Source: Pelargonium tetragonum (lineage: Eukaryota; Streptophyta; Magnoliopsida; Geraniales; Geraniaceae). Taken from it: a stretch of DNA of 64,000 nucleotides. The stretch is taken from assembly GCA_036897445.1 (NCBI GenBank), contig JAYMTL010000033.1, forward strand, positions 62,001-126,000, written 5' to 3'. The notes beneath the pieces were generated by a model, which had not been told where the DNA came from, did no database searches, and saw only the letters and a list, made by a program, of their open reading frames with translations. Shown here one piece after another: positions 37,501-51,000 of the stretch; within the stretch, counting starts at the first letter, position 1, and each line of letters opens with the position of its first letter. The translations under genes and the position numbers were made by a program.

Positions 37501-38643
37501 TTTCAAATGAGTTTTATTAGCCCGGGTTTTCTATGTACCTTGTGACTTACTACTTTAACTGGAAAGGCGTGGATAACAACTGAAAAGCTTAGTAACTCTC
37601 CTTTAGGTATCTAGCAAATCTAAGCTATCTCACTAGATATCATTAAGACTCCTTCTTGACTCCTCCCTGTTATACCAGTCTTCTTAGTCTTAGCAGAACT
37701 TTGGAATTAATACACTTGCTTGGCACCATCGACTTCCTTATGAGATTGACCTTAACCTTTCTTAGCTCTCTTTCTTTGTTTCTAGCAGGATCTTTGTTCA
37801 TGCATTTCGCTATCTCTAGTTGCTGTAATGCAAGCTTGGACCGCTTACTATACCTAAAAAGAGGAGAGAAAGAAGAAGGTTTACTAAAGGGGAGGATTTC
37901 CTTAAAAGGGGCAGTAGGTGTTAAAGAGACAAAGGAGAAGCTTTTCGGACTTGGGTGTATTACAGAAGAAACCCCTTTCTATTTATTAAAGCCCGGAAGC
38001 CCTTAAATATTCTATAAAAAAGCTCCCGGTATCTTTTTTCTTTCTAATTGCTTGTTATATATTAAAGTGAAAGGGGTGCTATCAAGAAACCCCGCTTCCT
38101 AGCTGATTTTGAAAAGATAAACTTCATTTTCTATGTGATTCCACTAATTACTAATAGGGGCTCGTTAAAACTTGTTTATACAACCCTTTTTTGCGACTAA
38201 TTCTAACCCTGGGTATTCTATGCAGAAATACGATAGTAGGTTTTCCTCTAAATTACTAAAAAGATATAGTTCTGGGAAATGCCCGGTATACTTACTTTGC
38301 AGCGGGCCCCGCATTTCTTCCGTGTATTAGTATTTAAGAGCCCACTTAGGAATCAGTGCCTTTATGCTTTTTATAACAAAAAGGTAATAGGGTTGACCTC
38401 TTTGTACAAATAAGTATAAGCTACAATAAGATAGGAAGATAGGTAAAGACCCCTTGAGAAGAGTACCACTAAGAACGGCAGTACAATAGCAGGTATCAAG
38501 ACTAATAAAGGTAAGACTCATAAGAGGAGTTAGGCTACAATTAGAGTATAGGTTTTAGAAATTTAAAGGGCAAAGGTTAGCTATGGAGTATTAAACTTCA
38601 GCTTTTGTATCTAAAATGAAGGAATACAAATAACTTAAGAAGA

Positions 38644-38663
38644 TAGGGGTCTGCCTTCCCCTA
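38644..38663. repeat. TAGGGG/CCCCTA hairpin
   Basis: A perfect 6-bp stem with an 8-nt loop, eight bases upstream of another perfect hairpin (38672-38689). The two form a double-hairpin arrangement. Confidence 0.8.
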
Positions 38664-38671
38664 AAAAGAAA

Positions 38672-38689
38672 AATTCCTTAAAAGGAATT
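38672..38689. repeat. AATTCCTT-aa-AAGGAATT hairpin
   Basis: A perfect 8-bp stem with a two-base centre. It is the downstream half of the double hairpin that starts at 38644. Confidence 0.85.
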
Positions 38690-40854
38690 CCTTACCTTAG
38701 AGTATCTCGCAAAGCTTGAAGACTCCTGTTAAACTAAATTATGGTCGTGAGTAGTCTATATTTAAGGACATTTTTATACAGAAAGCTAAGAGTAGGGATA
38801 TTACTTTCACAGTAATTTACTTGCTTACGTTGTTAATTTTAGTAGTAAGTTTAAACGCTTTGAACCCTTGCCTCTGATATCTTTAGTTTTATGTTTTATC
38901 CCCTTCTAAACATTAAGAAGTACACTCCATAATTTCTTTATAAAAACTTAGTTGTCAAAGCTTATTGAATCTGATACTATCTAACTAAATGAATAAAGAA
39001 AGGCTACACTAAATAGAAGATATTTTAGGGCTCTAAGTTAAGGACAAAGAGCCCCCTTTTTCTGTGCAAAAGCTACTAATATTTAATTCATTAAAGGGCT
39101 CCCTATATACCTATATAATTAGAATACCATTTTTAAACAGCTCGGGTCCAAGAATCAAGTACAAGCTAAAAGCTTCTCAGTACTAGTGCTCAATTAGTTA
39201 GGTGCAACGCTGTATAAATTTCAAACTTATTTGCGGAGTGCTGGTTGCTTTAGGATACTAAAGGAGGAGAGAAAATGGCACAACTTTTATACTCCTCAAA
39301 ACCCAAGTTACTATAAATTATGGGTTCTTAAATGCAACATTGTGTGAAAATTTATTGCATAAGCATATATGTTTTAGCTTTACTTAAGGGCTTCATGGGT
39401 AATTGGGGGCTTTTTTTTGCTGCTTTATTACGGCGAAGTTCAGGTTAAATGTGCTAAATTCTTAAGTTGGGACTTTAGCCTTGTACTAGATGCTGGGTTT
39501 AGGACTCTCAACATTTAATAAGAATTTAAGCGCCTCAAACCAAAAGGGTTGTCGAGAATTCTGGGTTTGTATCTTTAACTTCTTTTACTTTCGAAAAGCA
39601 ACAAGAAGACTCCAAAAATTTTAAAACCTGATCGGGAATTTTAAGGCTTAGCTTTACTCTTAGAAACCCCTTCGGGATAGACTTTGTACTTAATTGTACT
39701 CTTTATAGGCAGGAGAGAATCTTCTTGGGTATAGTCTATATTTATATAAAAACTTCTTTTGACCTACTAATCTGAGTTTATGAAAGTTAGATCAAAATTC
39801 TATTTAGAGTACTCGGTTTAAAGAGTTTCTGCACTAAATGTTAAGGGAATGAGTATAACTTTGTTTGTAATGGTTTACTTTTTAAGTATAGAGCCCCCAA
39901 AGTTTTCTATGTGTTATTACTAGTCCCGCGTGTATTGAAATACTAAATATAGTTGTTTATCGTAAGAAAAAGAAATTAAGACAATTATAAAAAGATAAAA
40001 AGGGGCTGCTTAGTCTAAGAAGGAATCCAGTTTAATTCGAATAAAAAGGTATTCATTGTAAGATTGGAAAAAGAGTCTCCATTAGGGAGGTTAAGATAAG
40101 GAAAGCAATTCTAGGTTAAGCCCCTTACAGGTCCAGATTAGAAAGGAAAGAACCTCTCCTTTTTACAATTCCCGTACTTCTTTATATATTCCAAAGGATA
40201 AGCAAAATTTGTAAGCAATACAGAGAAACTACCTTACTTATATTCCTATCTAGTTAAGCTAATAAAGAGAATACACAAAGTAAATAAAGGGTCTCCTAAG
40301 AGGGAGCTACAGAATCCAAGTAAAAGGGTCCTATCTTCTATAAGAAAGCAGGGGGGTTTTACAAGTAAGGGGTTTCTGAGGATAGTGATGAAGGATGTTA
40401 CAGAGTATAAATAATGAAAGCTAAAGTTAAGGAATTTCGGGGTTTTTAGTTTACGACAAAGAGAGTACAATTATATGCATAACTGAAAGTATAGAGTGAT
40501 TTTTGCCTTATCTTTCCAATCGAGTATAAGGGGCTCTAGAGTTAATGGAGCTCTTATGAGGGCTCTGTAAAGACGCAGAATAGGGCAGAGATTGGGTAAA
40601 GTTAAAGTAGTGAGACCTTACCGGGGTACCTGAACTATCGATACAAGCTTTCCTGATAGTGAGTTCTGGGCTCTTTGGTTTCGTCTTCATTTTTTGTTAC
40701 TATTTACTGGAAAAGTCTTTCCTTTAATAATGTACAAAACCTAATATTCCGGAGCTTTTGGTTTCCAATTCCCTAAAGTAAGAAGTGAAATCCATTTAGG
40801 GTAAACTCTAGTATTAGAAAATTGAATCTCTTTCTGATCCAAGGTTTTGCAAGG

Positions 40855-40881
40855 TAAGTTACTATAAACTATAGTAACTTA
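40855..40881. repeat. 12-bp perfect hairpin, 3-nt loop
   Basis: TAAGTTACTATA (40855-40866) pairs exactly with TATAGTAACTTA (40870-40881) around AAC. A 12-bp perfect stem with a triloop is the tightest hairpin found in the window. There is no neighbouring gene and no T run directly after it, so a bacterial-type terminator is unlikely. Confidence 0.9.
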
Positions 40882-42653
40882 GTCTAATTGGGACTAGTAG
40901 AATTCTTAGGGGTTCGGTTTCTCCTATAATATAAATTGAGTTAAGAAAAAGGGTACAATTAGGGTTTGTACTGTTAACGATAAAAGCATAGAAGAGGAAA
41001 GCTCCTTAAGACTATAGCATCTATACGAGTACTCATAAACCTATCTTAATATCTCTGTTAGTACTATACAAAACAATGGCTTTAAGAGTAATACAGTCCT
41101 TTAGAATATACTAAAATGTAGGATACATAAGCTACCATAGAATAAGAGAATAGATACTGAGTGCTTTAGAGTTGCTAACTTATTACAGGAGGAGAGTAGG
41201 AGTCTAGATTTTAAGAAGGTTATAGCTCTGTAGAAGTTTTTGGGGTGTTTTTACCGGGCTATAAAGTCTTAATCTATTTTGAGTTAGTAGCACAGGGAGT
41301 TGTAATGGGTCAAAAAGGAAACATGAGACTTCCTTAGTACTAACCGCCCCAAAAGGATTTCGCCGAGTATGTATAATAATTAGGTTACTGAGTCTAACTA
41401 GGTTAAAAAAAGGGCCTTATAGTTACCGATTAACTAAGCGGATCTCATAAAGGGATTCTTACTTTAGCTGTTCTTTTGTTTTCTTTATAAGCGCTGCATG
41501 AGTTTTTTAATTAAAAAATCTCTTATACTATCATTTTTAGTCGAAGCCAAGATAAAATGAAGAATTTAGGGTGTAGTAGTTTTAGTTAACCCACAAGACT
41601 TCTTCTTAATACTTGTACTTGCTTTTGTATTACCAGTCTTCTTACCTGCCTTAGGAGCTTTACTCCTTGTAGCTGTACTCTTAGTCTTATGGGTCTTTTT
41701 TAATTCAAGTGTTAGAGTCTCGGTGAGTCGGGGTCTTCTGGGTTGCCTTACAAAGCGAGTAGTAATTTATGCAATACAAAAAGCTAGTATCCCGCTTAAC
41801 AAGACATAGTATACATATAACTAGGCTTTTACGAGGAGAATAAAAAGAAATGCGGGGTTGAATTTCCTAAAATTTTTGATAAAGGGCGTAACCTAGCGCA
41901 TAGGCGGAGTTGGTGCGATCTAGTGCCCCGTTTTCCGAAGTAAAAAAAAATCAATCCCAGGAATTTAGGGCTTTCTAAATGAGTCGGCTCACTAGGCTTA
42001 AGGCCAACCTATTATACTAACAAACTTTTTTTTCTTAAAAACCCTAATCTTAGTAATAGGTTGAATTCTTTTTTTACTTACACCCCCATGTTCCACTTCA
42101 ATAACTTTATCAGGACAAATTAATTCAAATAGGAATCCCTTATAAATCTAAATTCCGGATATCCTGGGAACCTTTGGGGATAACTACGGGGCCCTTACTA
42201 ACTAGGATTACCTCCTCATGGGTTATATTCATAACAGCTCAGACACAGTCGTACAACAATAATTACGAGTTTCTTGCATATTATACAAAAAGCACGCTCC
42301 TGCTTGTTACAGGAGAATATTAATAGAATCTTAATTAAGAGATCCCTAAATCTCGAGTCTTTTGTGTCAGTTTACTTTGGTATACTTCTTCAATATCTAT
42401 AAAAATCCACAGCCCCTTGCAAAACCTCTGTATATTTAGGGGTTCCCTTTTAGGTTGCCGGATTCCTTTTTTGTTACACTTTTTGTAGACTAAACCTTAG
42501 TTTTATCCCTACCCCATGCCAATACGCCGATACTCTCTCGTTTCTCGGCCCTCTGATTGTTATCATACTAAGCCTATTCCTCAGTTTGCAGCTATAAATA
42601 AAGATTAAAATCGTTTTTGCTGGCCCGACTTATTCTATTGTTGGGGACTCCCA

Positions 42654-42662
42654 TTATACTTG
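42654..42662. repeat. GGGACTCCC palindrome
   Basis: A perfect 9-bp palindrome around one C, preceded by a further G. Member of the GGA-N-TCC class. Confidence 0.8.
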
Positions 42663-42971
42663 CTCTCTTCTTGAACTTGAAAGGGTCATTTTCGGAGACT
42701 ATAAAACCCAATTTAGAGCTAGCAGCCTACTCTAAAAAAAGCGTGTGCCCCTGCTGTAAGTCCTTGTATAATTAAAAAGGGAGCCAGAAATCCGAGTGAC
42801 TGTAAAAACTAAATTGAAAAGGTTTTATATTATTGCAAAACCCTTAAACTCTATTCTTTGCTTTATATAGAGTTATACTTGAAAACCTAGGTATCCAGGG
42901 AAGCTTTCTCGACACGAGTATTACAGGTTTATGTTTATGAGAGTGCCCTTAAAAGGACTTTAACCACTTGA

Positions 42972-43016
42972 TTTCAGAACTTCTTAAAAACCTGCGGCCC
43001 GTGAGAATAAGTGCTA
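42972..43016 (+). repeat. CCGTGAGAGG-type dispersed repeat, copy D
   Basis: Shares TCA-N-AA, TTCT, AAAAACC, GCCCGTGAGA and a downstream CTAC with copy B in the same order, with a 4-bp insertion (TGCG) before GCCCGTGAGA. Common origin with copy B is likely. Function unknown. Confidence 0.5.
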
Positions 43017-44362
43017 CTTAATAGGCCCCATGCTAGACAGGATTCTGACACTGTTCTAGTAAAATGGAAAAGACTCCTTAATTTGTAAGATTTGTATTTG
43101 CCTCCTTTTTTTTTACATCATACTTTCTATATAACCTTAATTCTTTAGTACTTTGACTTTTCTTCCCTATTCGCTAAGTAGCTCCTAATTACCTAGAATT
43201 TTGCCTGTCTCGCTAGGTCTAGGTAGCTCAAATTCGATTCTATTTTCTGGGTTTAACTATCATGAGGATTGTTTTTAAGTTAATGTTAATACAGTAGAAA
43301 ATTCTTATCAAGATATTATAAAACTCAACCGCACAAATCCAAAATTAAGAGACAAATTAAAAAAGCATAACCTTGGCCGCACTCGTAAACTATTACTCTT
43401 TACCATAAACCCGGGAGGAGAGAACCCCCATGTTTTATAATTTCTAGAGCATTTTCTCGCTAACAATAGGGAAGGTAATTCCTTTTACTCATATTTATTC
43501 CGAAGTTTAAACCCGTTTTTAAGAAAAATGGGAAATACCCCGTGATTAATGAAGCGCTTTTCTTTTTTCTTTATACCACATAGCTGGAAGGAACTATAAA
43601 AATTGAAAACTCTATAATTCTACCTTAGACTTTATCTTAATCTTATTATTACCAAGGAGTTCCCAGAGTATGGGCTACCTTTTTATACTATGAAGCTTCT
43701 CCTAGAAATAGGGAAATCCTTAAGAAAAAGAATAACAACTCTTTTTTAATGCATACTTTAATTTATGCTTGTTCTGACTGAAACGGAATTTACCCGCTCT
43801 TTAATTAAACGTCACCTAATTATAGAGAGGTGTTGCTTCGAATCTGAGTTATATCCTTTTTGTGAACCAGAGCTCCTTTATTATATTGAATATAAGAGTC
43901 AAAATCCCTGCTCTCAATATCCCAAGACAGTAAACCTAGGGTTTGCCTAAGTTAGAGAAGTTCCTTATTTCGGGCCACTTTTTTGTAAACAGTTTGCTAG
44001 GACACCCCATTATGAGTGCATCTTCTAAAGGGAACTCCTATATTAATTATTAATGCGTGGTCTATGTCATAAGAATTGAGAGAATTAGTATAAACCCGCA
44101 GACTTTAATAAAGGTTTTGTTTTGGTAGGGGACACCCCTAGATTTTTTTATACCCGTATTTGTCTGACATTAAAAAAGTTTTAGGCATCAAAAAGATTAG
44201 AAAGAAAAGATAAGGCCAAGCTATTCACGCTGGAGCGTTGCATATAGAGTAAGGAACTAAATTTTAGAAGTTTATATAAGAAAATTTCCCTTGTAGAACG
44301 GAGACCCTTTAAGTACTTTTTCTAATACTTTACAAAGTTGTAGGGTTTTTTATTTTAATTAA

Positions 44363-44375
44363 AAAGGACTCCTTT
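44363..44375. repeat. AAAGGA-C-TCCTTT palindrome, second copy
   Basis: Identical over 13 bp to 8687-8699 and 52320-52332. Confidence 0.85.
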
Positions 44376-46180
44376 CATAAATTAGAAATTGCAGAGAATC
44401 TAACATAAATCCCACGGTTTACGCATATCCTATTTTTGGTTATGGCACAAAGGATCTTTCTCGAAGAAGAAGAAATGACGATCTCTTTACTTGAGATTCC
44501 CTTTATATGGGCTATGATACCAGAAACGTTAGTAGAAGAATTTTCAAGGTTAGTAATTTTGTTTTAAGTTTAAGAACAGAAGAGCCCTTTCGAGCCGCAG
44601 CAGTGAATAAAAAGGGGGCGTACTCTCTAATCAAAGATCGGTCCCGGATATAATTGCATAGCCTTTTCTTACTTTTTTGATATAATAACTACGAATTGTC
44701 CAAGAATTGACTCAATAAGTACTCCCGCGGGGCACAGAATTCCAGGGTAAAGGGGAGCCCCTCACTAAAAAAAAGTAGAATGATCCGGGATATTAAAAAT
44801 GCCTATTCTAATAGAGGTACAAACTGTTCAGAATAACGCAACTAAAAATCACTCTATTCTTACTTGTTTAATTCCTACAGAACCCGATAGACTATAATAT
44901 AAGGTATCCCCCAGGGCTGCCCGCTACACTAAAATTGGAAAAGGTAACTTTTACCCGTAATCTTTAGTAGATTTTATTTTGGCATGCCCGCGAAACCCAC
45001 CCGGAATTTAAAGTATATGCTGCTTACTCACAAATAGATATATGTTGATTTGCCCCTATTTCTTAAGGAGAATTCCAAGTATATCCGGATCCCTGACTTT
45101 GGTATTAGCTTTAATTAAAGAACTTGCGGGCCCATTAAGAAAATCACCCTTTTTGTTAGGTAAAAATAAGAACTGAAAAATCTTTGGAGATCTTCATGAA
45201 TAAAACTCTACTTTCTACTTTATTAAAGTGCTGGGTTATAAATAAATATAAAGGAACCCTAATCATAGTCTCCTTTTTAGGTTATGGTCAAAATAAAGAA
45301 TTTCGGAAGAAAGATACCTAAAAAATCCTTTTTATAATCTGAGATTACTACATTACATAATAACGATTGCATAAAAGCCAAAAAGCCAGTATAATCTTTA
45401 AATTCGAGGGTTGAAATACTCTATATATGTAAAAAACTGAGAGGAATAACTAAAAACATTATATGAAACTTTTCAAGCTTGGCTTTAGAAGGATCGAGTG
45501 AACAAAAAATAGGGAATAGTACGGGCCAGGCCTATAATTATTAGGAAAATCTTGGATTTGTAATGACAAGGGGGGTAAGGATTTCTAACTTTGTTTATAA
45601 ATAAATCTAGTTTAAATAAAGAGGTAAAGGCTTCTGAGACATAGGAAAATCGCATGGAAAACGCCCTAAAACAAAAAACAAGGAGTTCTTTAAAGGAGTT
45701 TAAGCCCCCCCGGCTGGGTACAAGGCATAAGATAACGATTAAACTGTCGATTTTCTTTTACTTCAATATTAATACATTAGAAGCCGCCTAGTGAATTAGT
45801 ATGTCCAAATAAAAGTAAAGTGAAAACCCTGTGTAAAAAGCAAAAATAGAATTCAACTTATAAAATCCTTGTAATTTCACAGGGGATCGGTAGGAGACTA
45901 ATATACTCCATTAACGGATAGCGCGAGGCTAAAAACTTTGGTCTAATAAATAAAAAGAGTATCCAGATAACTTTCAAGGGAGACGCACACCAAGGAATGA
46001 CCAAAAGCTTTTTCCTACAAACCTCTGTAAGAAAAGGATCGTGTAACCCCAAAGAAGTCTTATTAGTATAGAGGTGTAACCCTTTTTATTGTATTTGAAT
46101 CTTCGGAATAAATTTGTATATTAAAGATCGACTTTATCTTGTACGTTATTTATATTAACAAGTCTTCTACAAAGAATTGC

Positions 46181-46221
46181 TGAAAAACCTAGCTTGAGTT
46201 ATAAATACAAGGGGTTTTTCA
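46181..46221. repeat. 10-bp hairpin TGAAAAACCT/GGGTTTTTCA
   Basis: Arms 46181-46190 and 46212-46221 pair over ten positions with one G-U, around a 21-nt loop. Confidence 0.75.
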
Positions 46222-48076
46222 ATTATTTAGGGGATCCTCTTATTCTGTATGTCCTTGTTTCTACGATGCTACTATGACTCTTTTCCTATGACTTCTAGAA
46301 GACTGTTTTGTACTATAAAAACCTGAGATATCCAATTTTGGAAGGACAGTATCCAGTCCAGTAAGAAAATCTTTCCTTTTAAGGTACAGAAGATTCTAAG
46401 TATTAGAATAGAAGGAGACCCCTTATATTTCCAAATAGGCAGTACTTGTAAAGTGCAAAAGGAAAGCTACGGATCATAACTAATTTATGACACAAGTTAT
46501 CCGGTTTCATTTTTTTAAGGGAGCCCTGTTATACTCTTGAATTAAAAATGAAATAAATTACATTCCCAACCTAAACTGAAGGACGATTAGAAATCTGTAA
46601 TGCTATAAGAGTTTACCCGTAGTTTTGAACCCCTTCATTTTGTTCGAAATGACGATCGGATGCTGTAATAAATTAAGATAGATATTCGAAGAATGCTTTT
46701 TCTAGAATAAACTATAACCCGAGTCCTTAACTTCATTTTTATTGTTGACCCCCTGTCTAGACTCGTTTCATACATCTACTAATCTTATAGTAGAGTACCC
46801 CAGACCCCAGAGGTCTGTATATAGCACACAGAATCGGGGAAAATTCCGCATTAATTACCGTGAATCTTTTCTTTATACCAAAAAATCTATCCCGCTATAT
46901 CTTCAAAAATTCTAATATACTAAGATTACGTATATGAAATTAACAATTGTATAAAATTGATGAGTCCTTTTAGTTCCAAAGTCATAAGAAAAAGGAGTAT
47001 GCCCCATGGATGATTTAGTAGAATTATGTTTGAGAAAGAGGCTCAAAGGAATCCATTAAAAAACTGGCTTACTAAAAAGGAGATTAGCATTTATACTGAC
47101 AAGTTTTGCAACTTAAGAAATTGTAAGACCTTAACTAACTAATTTGAAACTGTGTCCTTGTTTCTTGCAAGGGGGTTTCATATAGCACTGAACTAAAAAA
47201 AGAATCTGGGAACTGGCTATATGCCTTTATTTGATAGAAGCAAAAAACTCTGCTAATGTATTTTCGAAGAGTAGGATTGAAGAAAATTTTTTTAGAAATC
47301 CTTGAGTATTTTATATAGTACCAAGGTTTATCCCATAAGGGAGACCCCAGATTAGAATCTTGTGAGCAAACTGCCTAAGACTTTTAATTTCACCCAAAAG
47401 CTTTTATATAGCAGGGCTCATAGCTAGAACCCTAGAAGGTAAAAGTCGCTTAGAAAAATCTCTTTTGCTTCCGAAACCAAAAACTAAATGTAAAAAGTCA
47501 AGCCTATATTTTGAGAGTAGACCGCACCCTTTTTAGGGAGTTAGTGATTAGAGGAGTTTGTAGTAATAGAATGTTTAGAACAGGAGTAATCCGACGATAG
47601 GAAAAGCGAAAGATTAAAACTTATAAGTGGCGAAAAATGCTTTAAAGATTTAGTTATCCAACCAACCGTGTCTAGAATCCCTAAAGTCAAGTTTTTTGTA
47701 ACGTTTAGTGGAAAATTGAATCCAAGTAATATAAAAATAAAGACGCTTTTATAGATTTTCAATTTTAATACGCACGTACTTACTAGGGGACCCCTCGGCA
47801 CAATAAAACATGTTAGGAGTCTTGTATCAACATTCTTTCTAAAAAGGGGTTTTCTCAGCAGAAGATCCTTAGAGGAGCCTAAAAAAAAGACTAATAAAGT
47901 ACGTCCTTAAAATTACTAAGGGTTTCTTGGGGCAGACAAAGAAGCATTTCGAAGTAGTCAAGGTAATGAAGAGTTTTTTTGGTATAATCCCTTCCTTTTG
48001 AAAACGGAGCTCTAAGTAATTAGTATAGAACTGTGGTAAGACTCTAAATCAGCATGTAAATTAATGAATAACTATA

Positions 48077-48089
48077 TAAGGAGTCCTTA
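48077..48089. repeat. TAAGGA-G-TCCTTA palindrome
   Basis: A perfect 13-bp palindrome around one G. A GGAGTCC variant of the dominant class. Confidence 0.85.
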
Positions 48090-51000
48090 GTAGAACAAAA
48101 GAGTTCCCGGGGTAAGCACTCTTTTGTATATCCCTTGTTTTTAGAAAGTGGAGTTCCGTATTAAATCTAAGGGCCTTGCGTTATATGAGTTTGTAATGGA
48201 TAGCCTTGGTATTAAATAAAGTCGCTAAAATATTTTTGAGTTGTAAATATTCGATGAGACGCATCACATTATACTTCTGAAATTAGTTTGCTCGTAACTA
48301 TTTTGAATACCCAAAAGTTCACAATCTCCGTCTTGATATTTTAGTTTATAAACAGGAGACCACCTTTCGTCCTGTGAAGAGGGATTCCTTTGTTTAGTAG
48401 GGTGCTTTTGGTTATGGTAGCGGTATAATACAAACCCAAGAAGTAAGAAAAGAATTTCGTTTAGATAGAACGAGTAATATAGCAATTCCTTCTGGGCGAA
48501 AAAATTTATATACTTAACAAATTCGGGTGTTATAAATTTGATCTACAATCTAGGATGAGGCATTTCCCGTAGATTGTTAAAAGCCGATACCTTGGGCAAT
48601 CTGTATTCTTTGAGTAAGATCCGGGATAAATAGCTACGTGAACTAACTTTTTAAAGTATAACACAGGGAATTCTTTATCGCTTTAGGACATTCCAGGAAA
48701 AGGACTGTACTATATTAAGTTACGGCAGATCGCAAAAATTTTACAATTGCCGAGCAACTCGTTTAGAAAAAGTTTCCAAAAAATTCATTTTAATAGTTAT
48801 GCTTTTCAATACACAAAAATCTTTAGTAGGCTCGCTCTATCGTCGATATGGTATGTTTTGTAATTTGTAACCGGGTCTTGACTGTACTGTTATTTTATAA
48901 TTTCTAAGGAAGATTTTTTTTTATTAAGAAAATTCTGGAACAAAACAGATTAATTTTGAGGTATACGACATATGCTTCTTATAATAAATTCATTTTTTTT
49001 AGACATACCTAAACTGAAGCGGGAATTCTGTACCATTATAAATATTACTTTATTTGTAAATTAGCAATGCCATAAATCCGAACCTTTTTATACAATTTAA
49101 CATTATGGATTTCCTTTTTTAGGAGACCTAACGGACCGCCTCAAAAGGGTTCCTCATTAGGTATCCAGGGGTTTTTCTAGACACGGGGAGGGTTCTTTAA
49201 AACTTTAAAGTATAATATAGAAATCTCAAGTTAAGTCTTAACTGGAATCTCGAATAGAGGTGAAACCTGAATCCGCTGTGAGTAAAAACAGAGTACTTGA
49301 GTGATTTACGGCTTGCAGACTCTTTCCATTTTGGGAATGTCTCAAGGAAAAGCGGTAATCTAAAAGTAAGAAGGGGTTCTCTTTAAATTAGAATAGACTC
49401 AAGTGTATCCCTTTTTTAGCTTATGAAAGTTCTGAAATAGAAAAGCACGCTAGGAGTTTGGTACAAAGAAACCCCTTTTTGTAAATGAAATCCCAAAAAC
49501 TTCAATCAATTGTAAGGAGACTCTAAAAGTAAAGAGCAATACTAACAAAAAAGGGTAAGCGCTTATATAAAACCTCCTTGTACGGTAGCGAAAAGTTGGG
49601 CAATCCCTGAATTGAATATAGGTTCTATTAGTACTTCCTGTAGTAAAGGGGCTAATCGAAGCCTATAGGATTCCACTTTGTCAGGATACTGGTATTACTT
49701 AATTGGGAGTCCTTTAACTTCGTTACCTCTTCTTGATTGGTATCGTTTTTCTGCTTTTATATTCTTATAAAAGGATCCCCTGAAGCTTTGATAAAAAAAA
49801 CTTTTGGTTTCCTTTTCCTCCGGCGATTTAAAAGAAAAAGGTAAAGCTTGTCTTTAGAGGTTTCAACCTTCACTTACAATACGGGTCTACGCATGTTAAA
49901 TAAATTTAGACTCCTGTATTCACTATAAACTGCGTAAAATTACATTACCTTTTACCTAATCCTTTTAAGGGCTTCCTAGTAGAATGCGAGTTTAAATAAG
50001 TTACGGAAAACCAGGAGCTTATACCTTTCTATTCGAGGAAAGTAGACTCAAATTGTCGGGATTTTGGATTGGACTTACTTACAATCTTTAAGTCAAAAGT
50101 TAAGTTAAAGAAACTTGGACGAGTATTCCAAGGGATAGGCTGCAGTACAGCTAGGGTTTTTCTTAGCCTATTTTATAATATAGCTAGTCTTGAGCGATAC
50201 TTGGGGACTCCTGAAGTTATCACTTATTGCTCTTACTTAATTTGTACTGGTTAACTTCCTTTTTTATTTACAAATTATTTAAAAGACCTAGGGGGACCCT
50301 ATAAAAGGGATTGGATGCGTCTTTTGATAATAAGAGTAGGGCCTTGGCAGTAAAAAGTAACGTATCTGTAGGGGGCCTATTGCAGGTTTAACTAAGAGGA
50401 ATCCTTTATTTAAAGTTCTTAAAATAAGTTCATTAATTAGGACCCGTGAGTTTTCAAGTACAAAAAATGGAATGTAAAGTAACCTATTATGCATTAGACA
50501 CTCTATACAGCGCTCCGTCCTATCTATAGTATAAAGAGTTTGCTTGTAATAAAGTAAGAACTATCAGCTTGTTATGTCAAAGAAATCCCGTTTGAATTTT
50601 CTACTCTATTTTTAGAGTTTCCGACAGGGAAGTATGTAGGGTTAGTAATGAAAGCTACCATCAATTGCTTTTTTTTATGAGGCACGCAAGCTTTTTGCAG
50701 TTGTATCCTTATTATATACGTACTGGTACAAGACTTGTTGTAACAAGTTAAGAAGTTTTATTTTATGGGGAACTATTCTACTTTATATTTATAGTAAGTA
50801 GCTAAGTTAAAAATTTTGTACTAGGTTTTGTAGGAAAGTTGTTTCTTCTGGATCCGGTTAAGTTAATAAGTCATTTACAAAAAGGGGTTTTTCCCCAGCT
50901 TCAGATATAAACTTTTCAGGAGGGTTTCCCCTTTTTTTTAAGTTTAAGTTTTGAATCTTATAAAGCTAACTAGTATTTAGGGGTAGTTGTAGTAACTCGT

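Larger units (their letters stand above)
32001..40000. other. Gene-free AT-rich segment 5
   Basis: Contains the longest open frame of the window, 116 codons at 37656-38006 (+). It begins with a leucine-rich hydrophobic half and ends with a charged half, has no recognisable domain, and is within chance expectation. The next is 86 codons (36208-36468 +). A GC-enriched patch lies at about 34690-34840 without an identifiable RNA. Two adjacent hairpins lie at 38644-38689, and a possible but weak small-subunit rRNA 530-loop resemblance lies at 35885-35911. Two lines I counted (37021-37080 and 37141-37200) are C-rich on the + strand. Confidence 0.8.
40001..48000. other. Gene-free AT-rich segment 6
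   Basis: The longest frames are 86 codons (47541-47801 -) and 74 codons (40246-40470 -), unrecognised. The segment contains the 12-bp hairpin at 40855, a diverged repeat copy at 42972, GGACTCC palindromes at 42654 and 44363, and a 10-bp hairpin at 46181. Otherwise nothing distinctive. Confidence 0.8.

Noticed and set aside
37498-37520. Translated LFQMSF resembling the cytochrome b GQMSFW motif
   Set aside because: A stop lies just upstream and another shortly downstream. Flanks do not match cytochrome b.
37720-37727. TTGGCACC as in the peptidyl-transferase region of LSU rRNA
   Set aside because: An eight-base match only. Upstream and downstream conserved words are missing.
37656-38006. 116-codon open frame, leucine-rich N-terminal half and charged C-terminal half
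   Set aside because: It is the longest in the window but within chance expectation for 128 kb of both strands at this GC. There is no domain, no neighbour, and nothing resembling cox1, cob or cox3.
35280-38664. Exact 15-mer TCTGCCTTCCCCTAA at 35280 and 38650
   Set aside because: About ten 15-bp matches are expected by chance in a window of this size and composition.
50201-50254. Translated string GTPEV followed by hydrophobic residues, faintly like GHPEVYI of cytochrome oxidase subunit 1
   Set aside because: Only five residues are similar. The GTP arises from a GGACTCC palindrome, and surrounding residues do not match.
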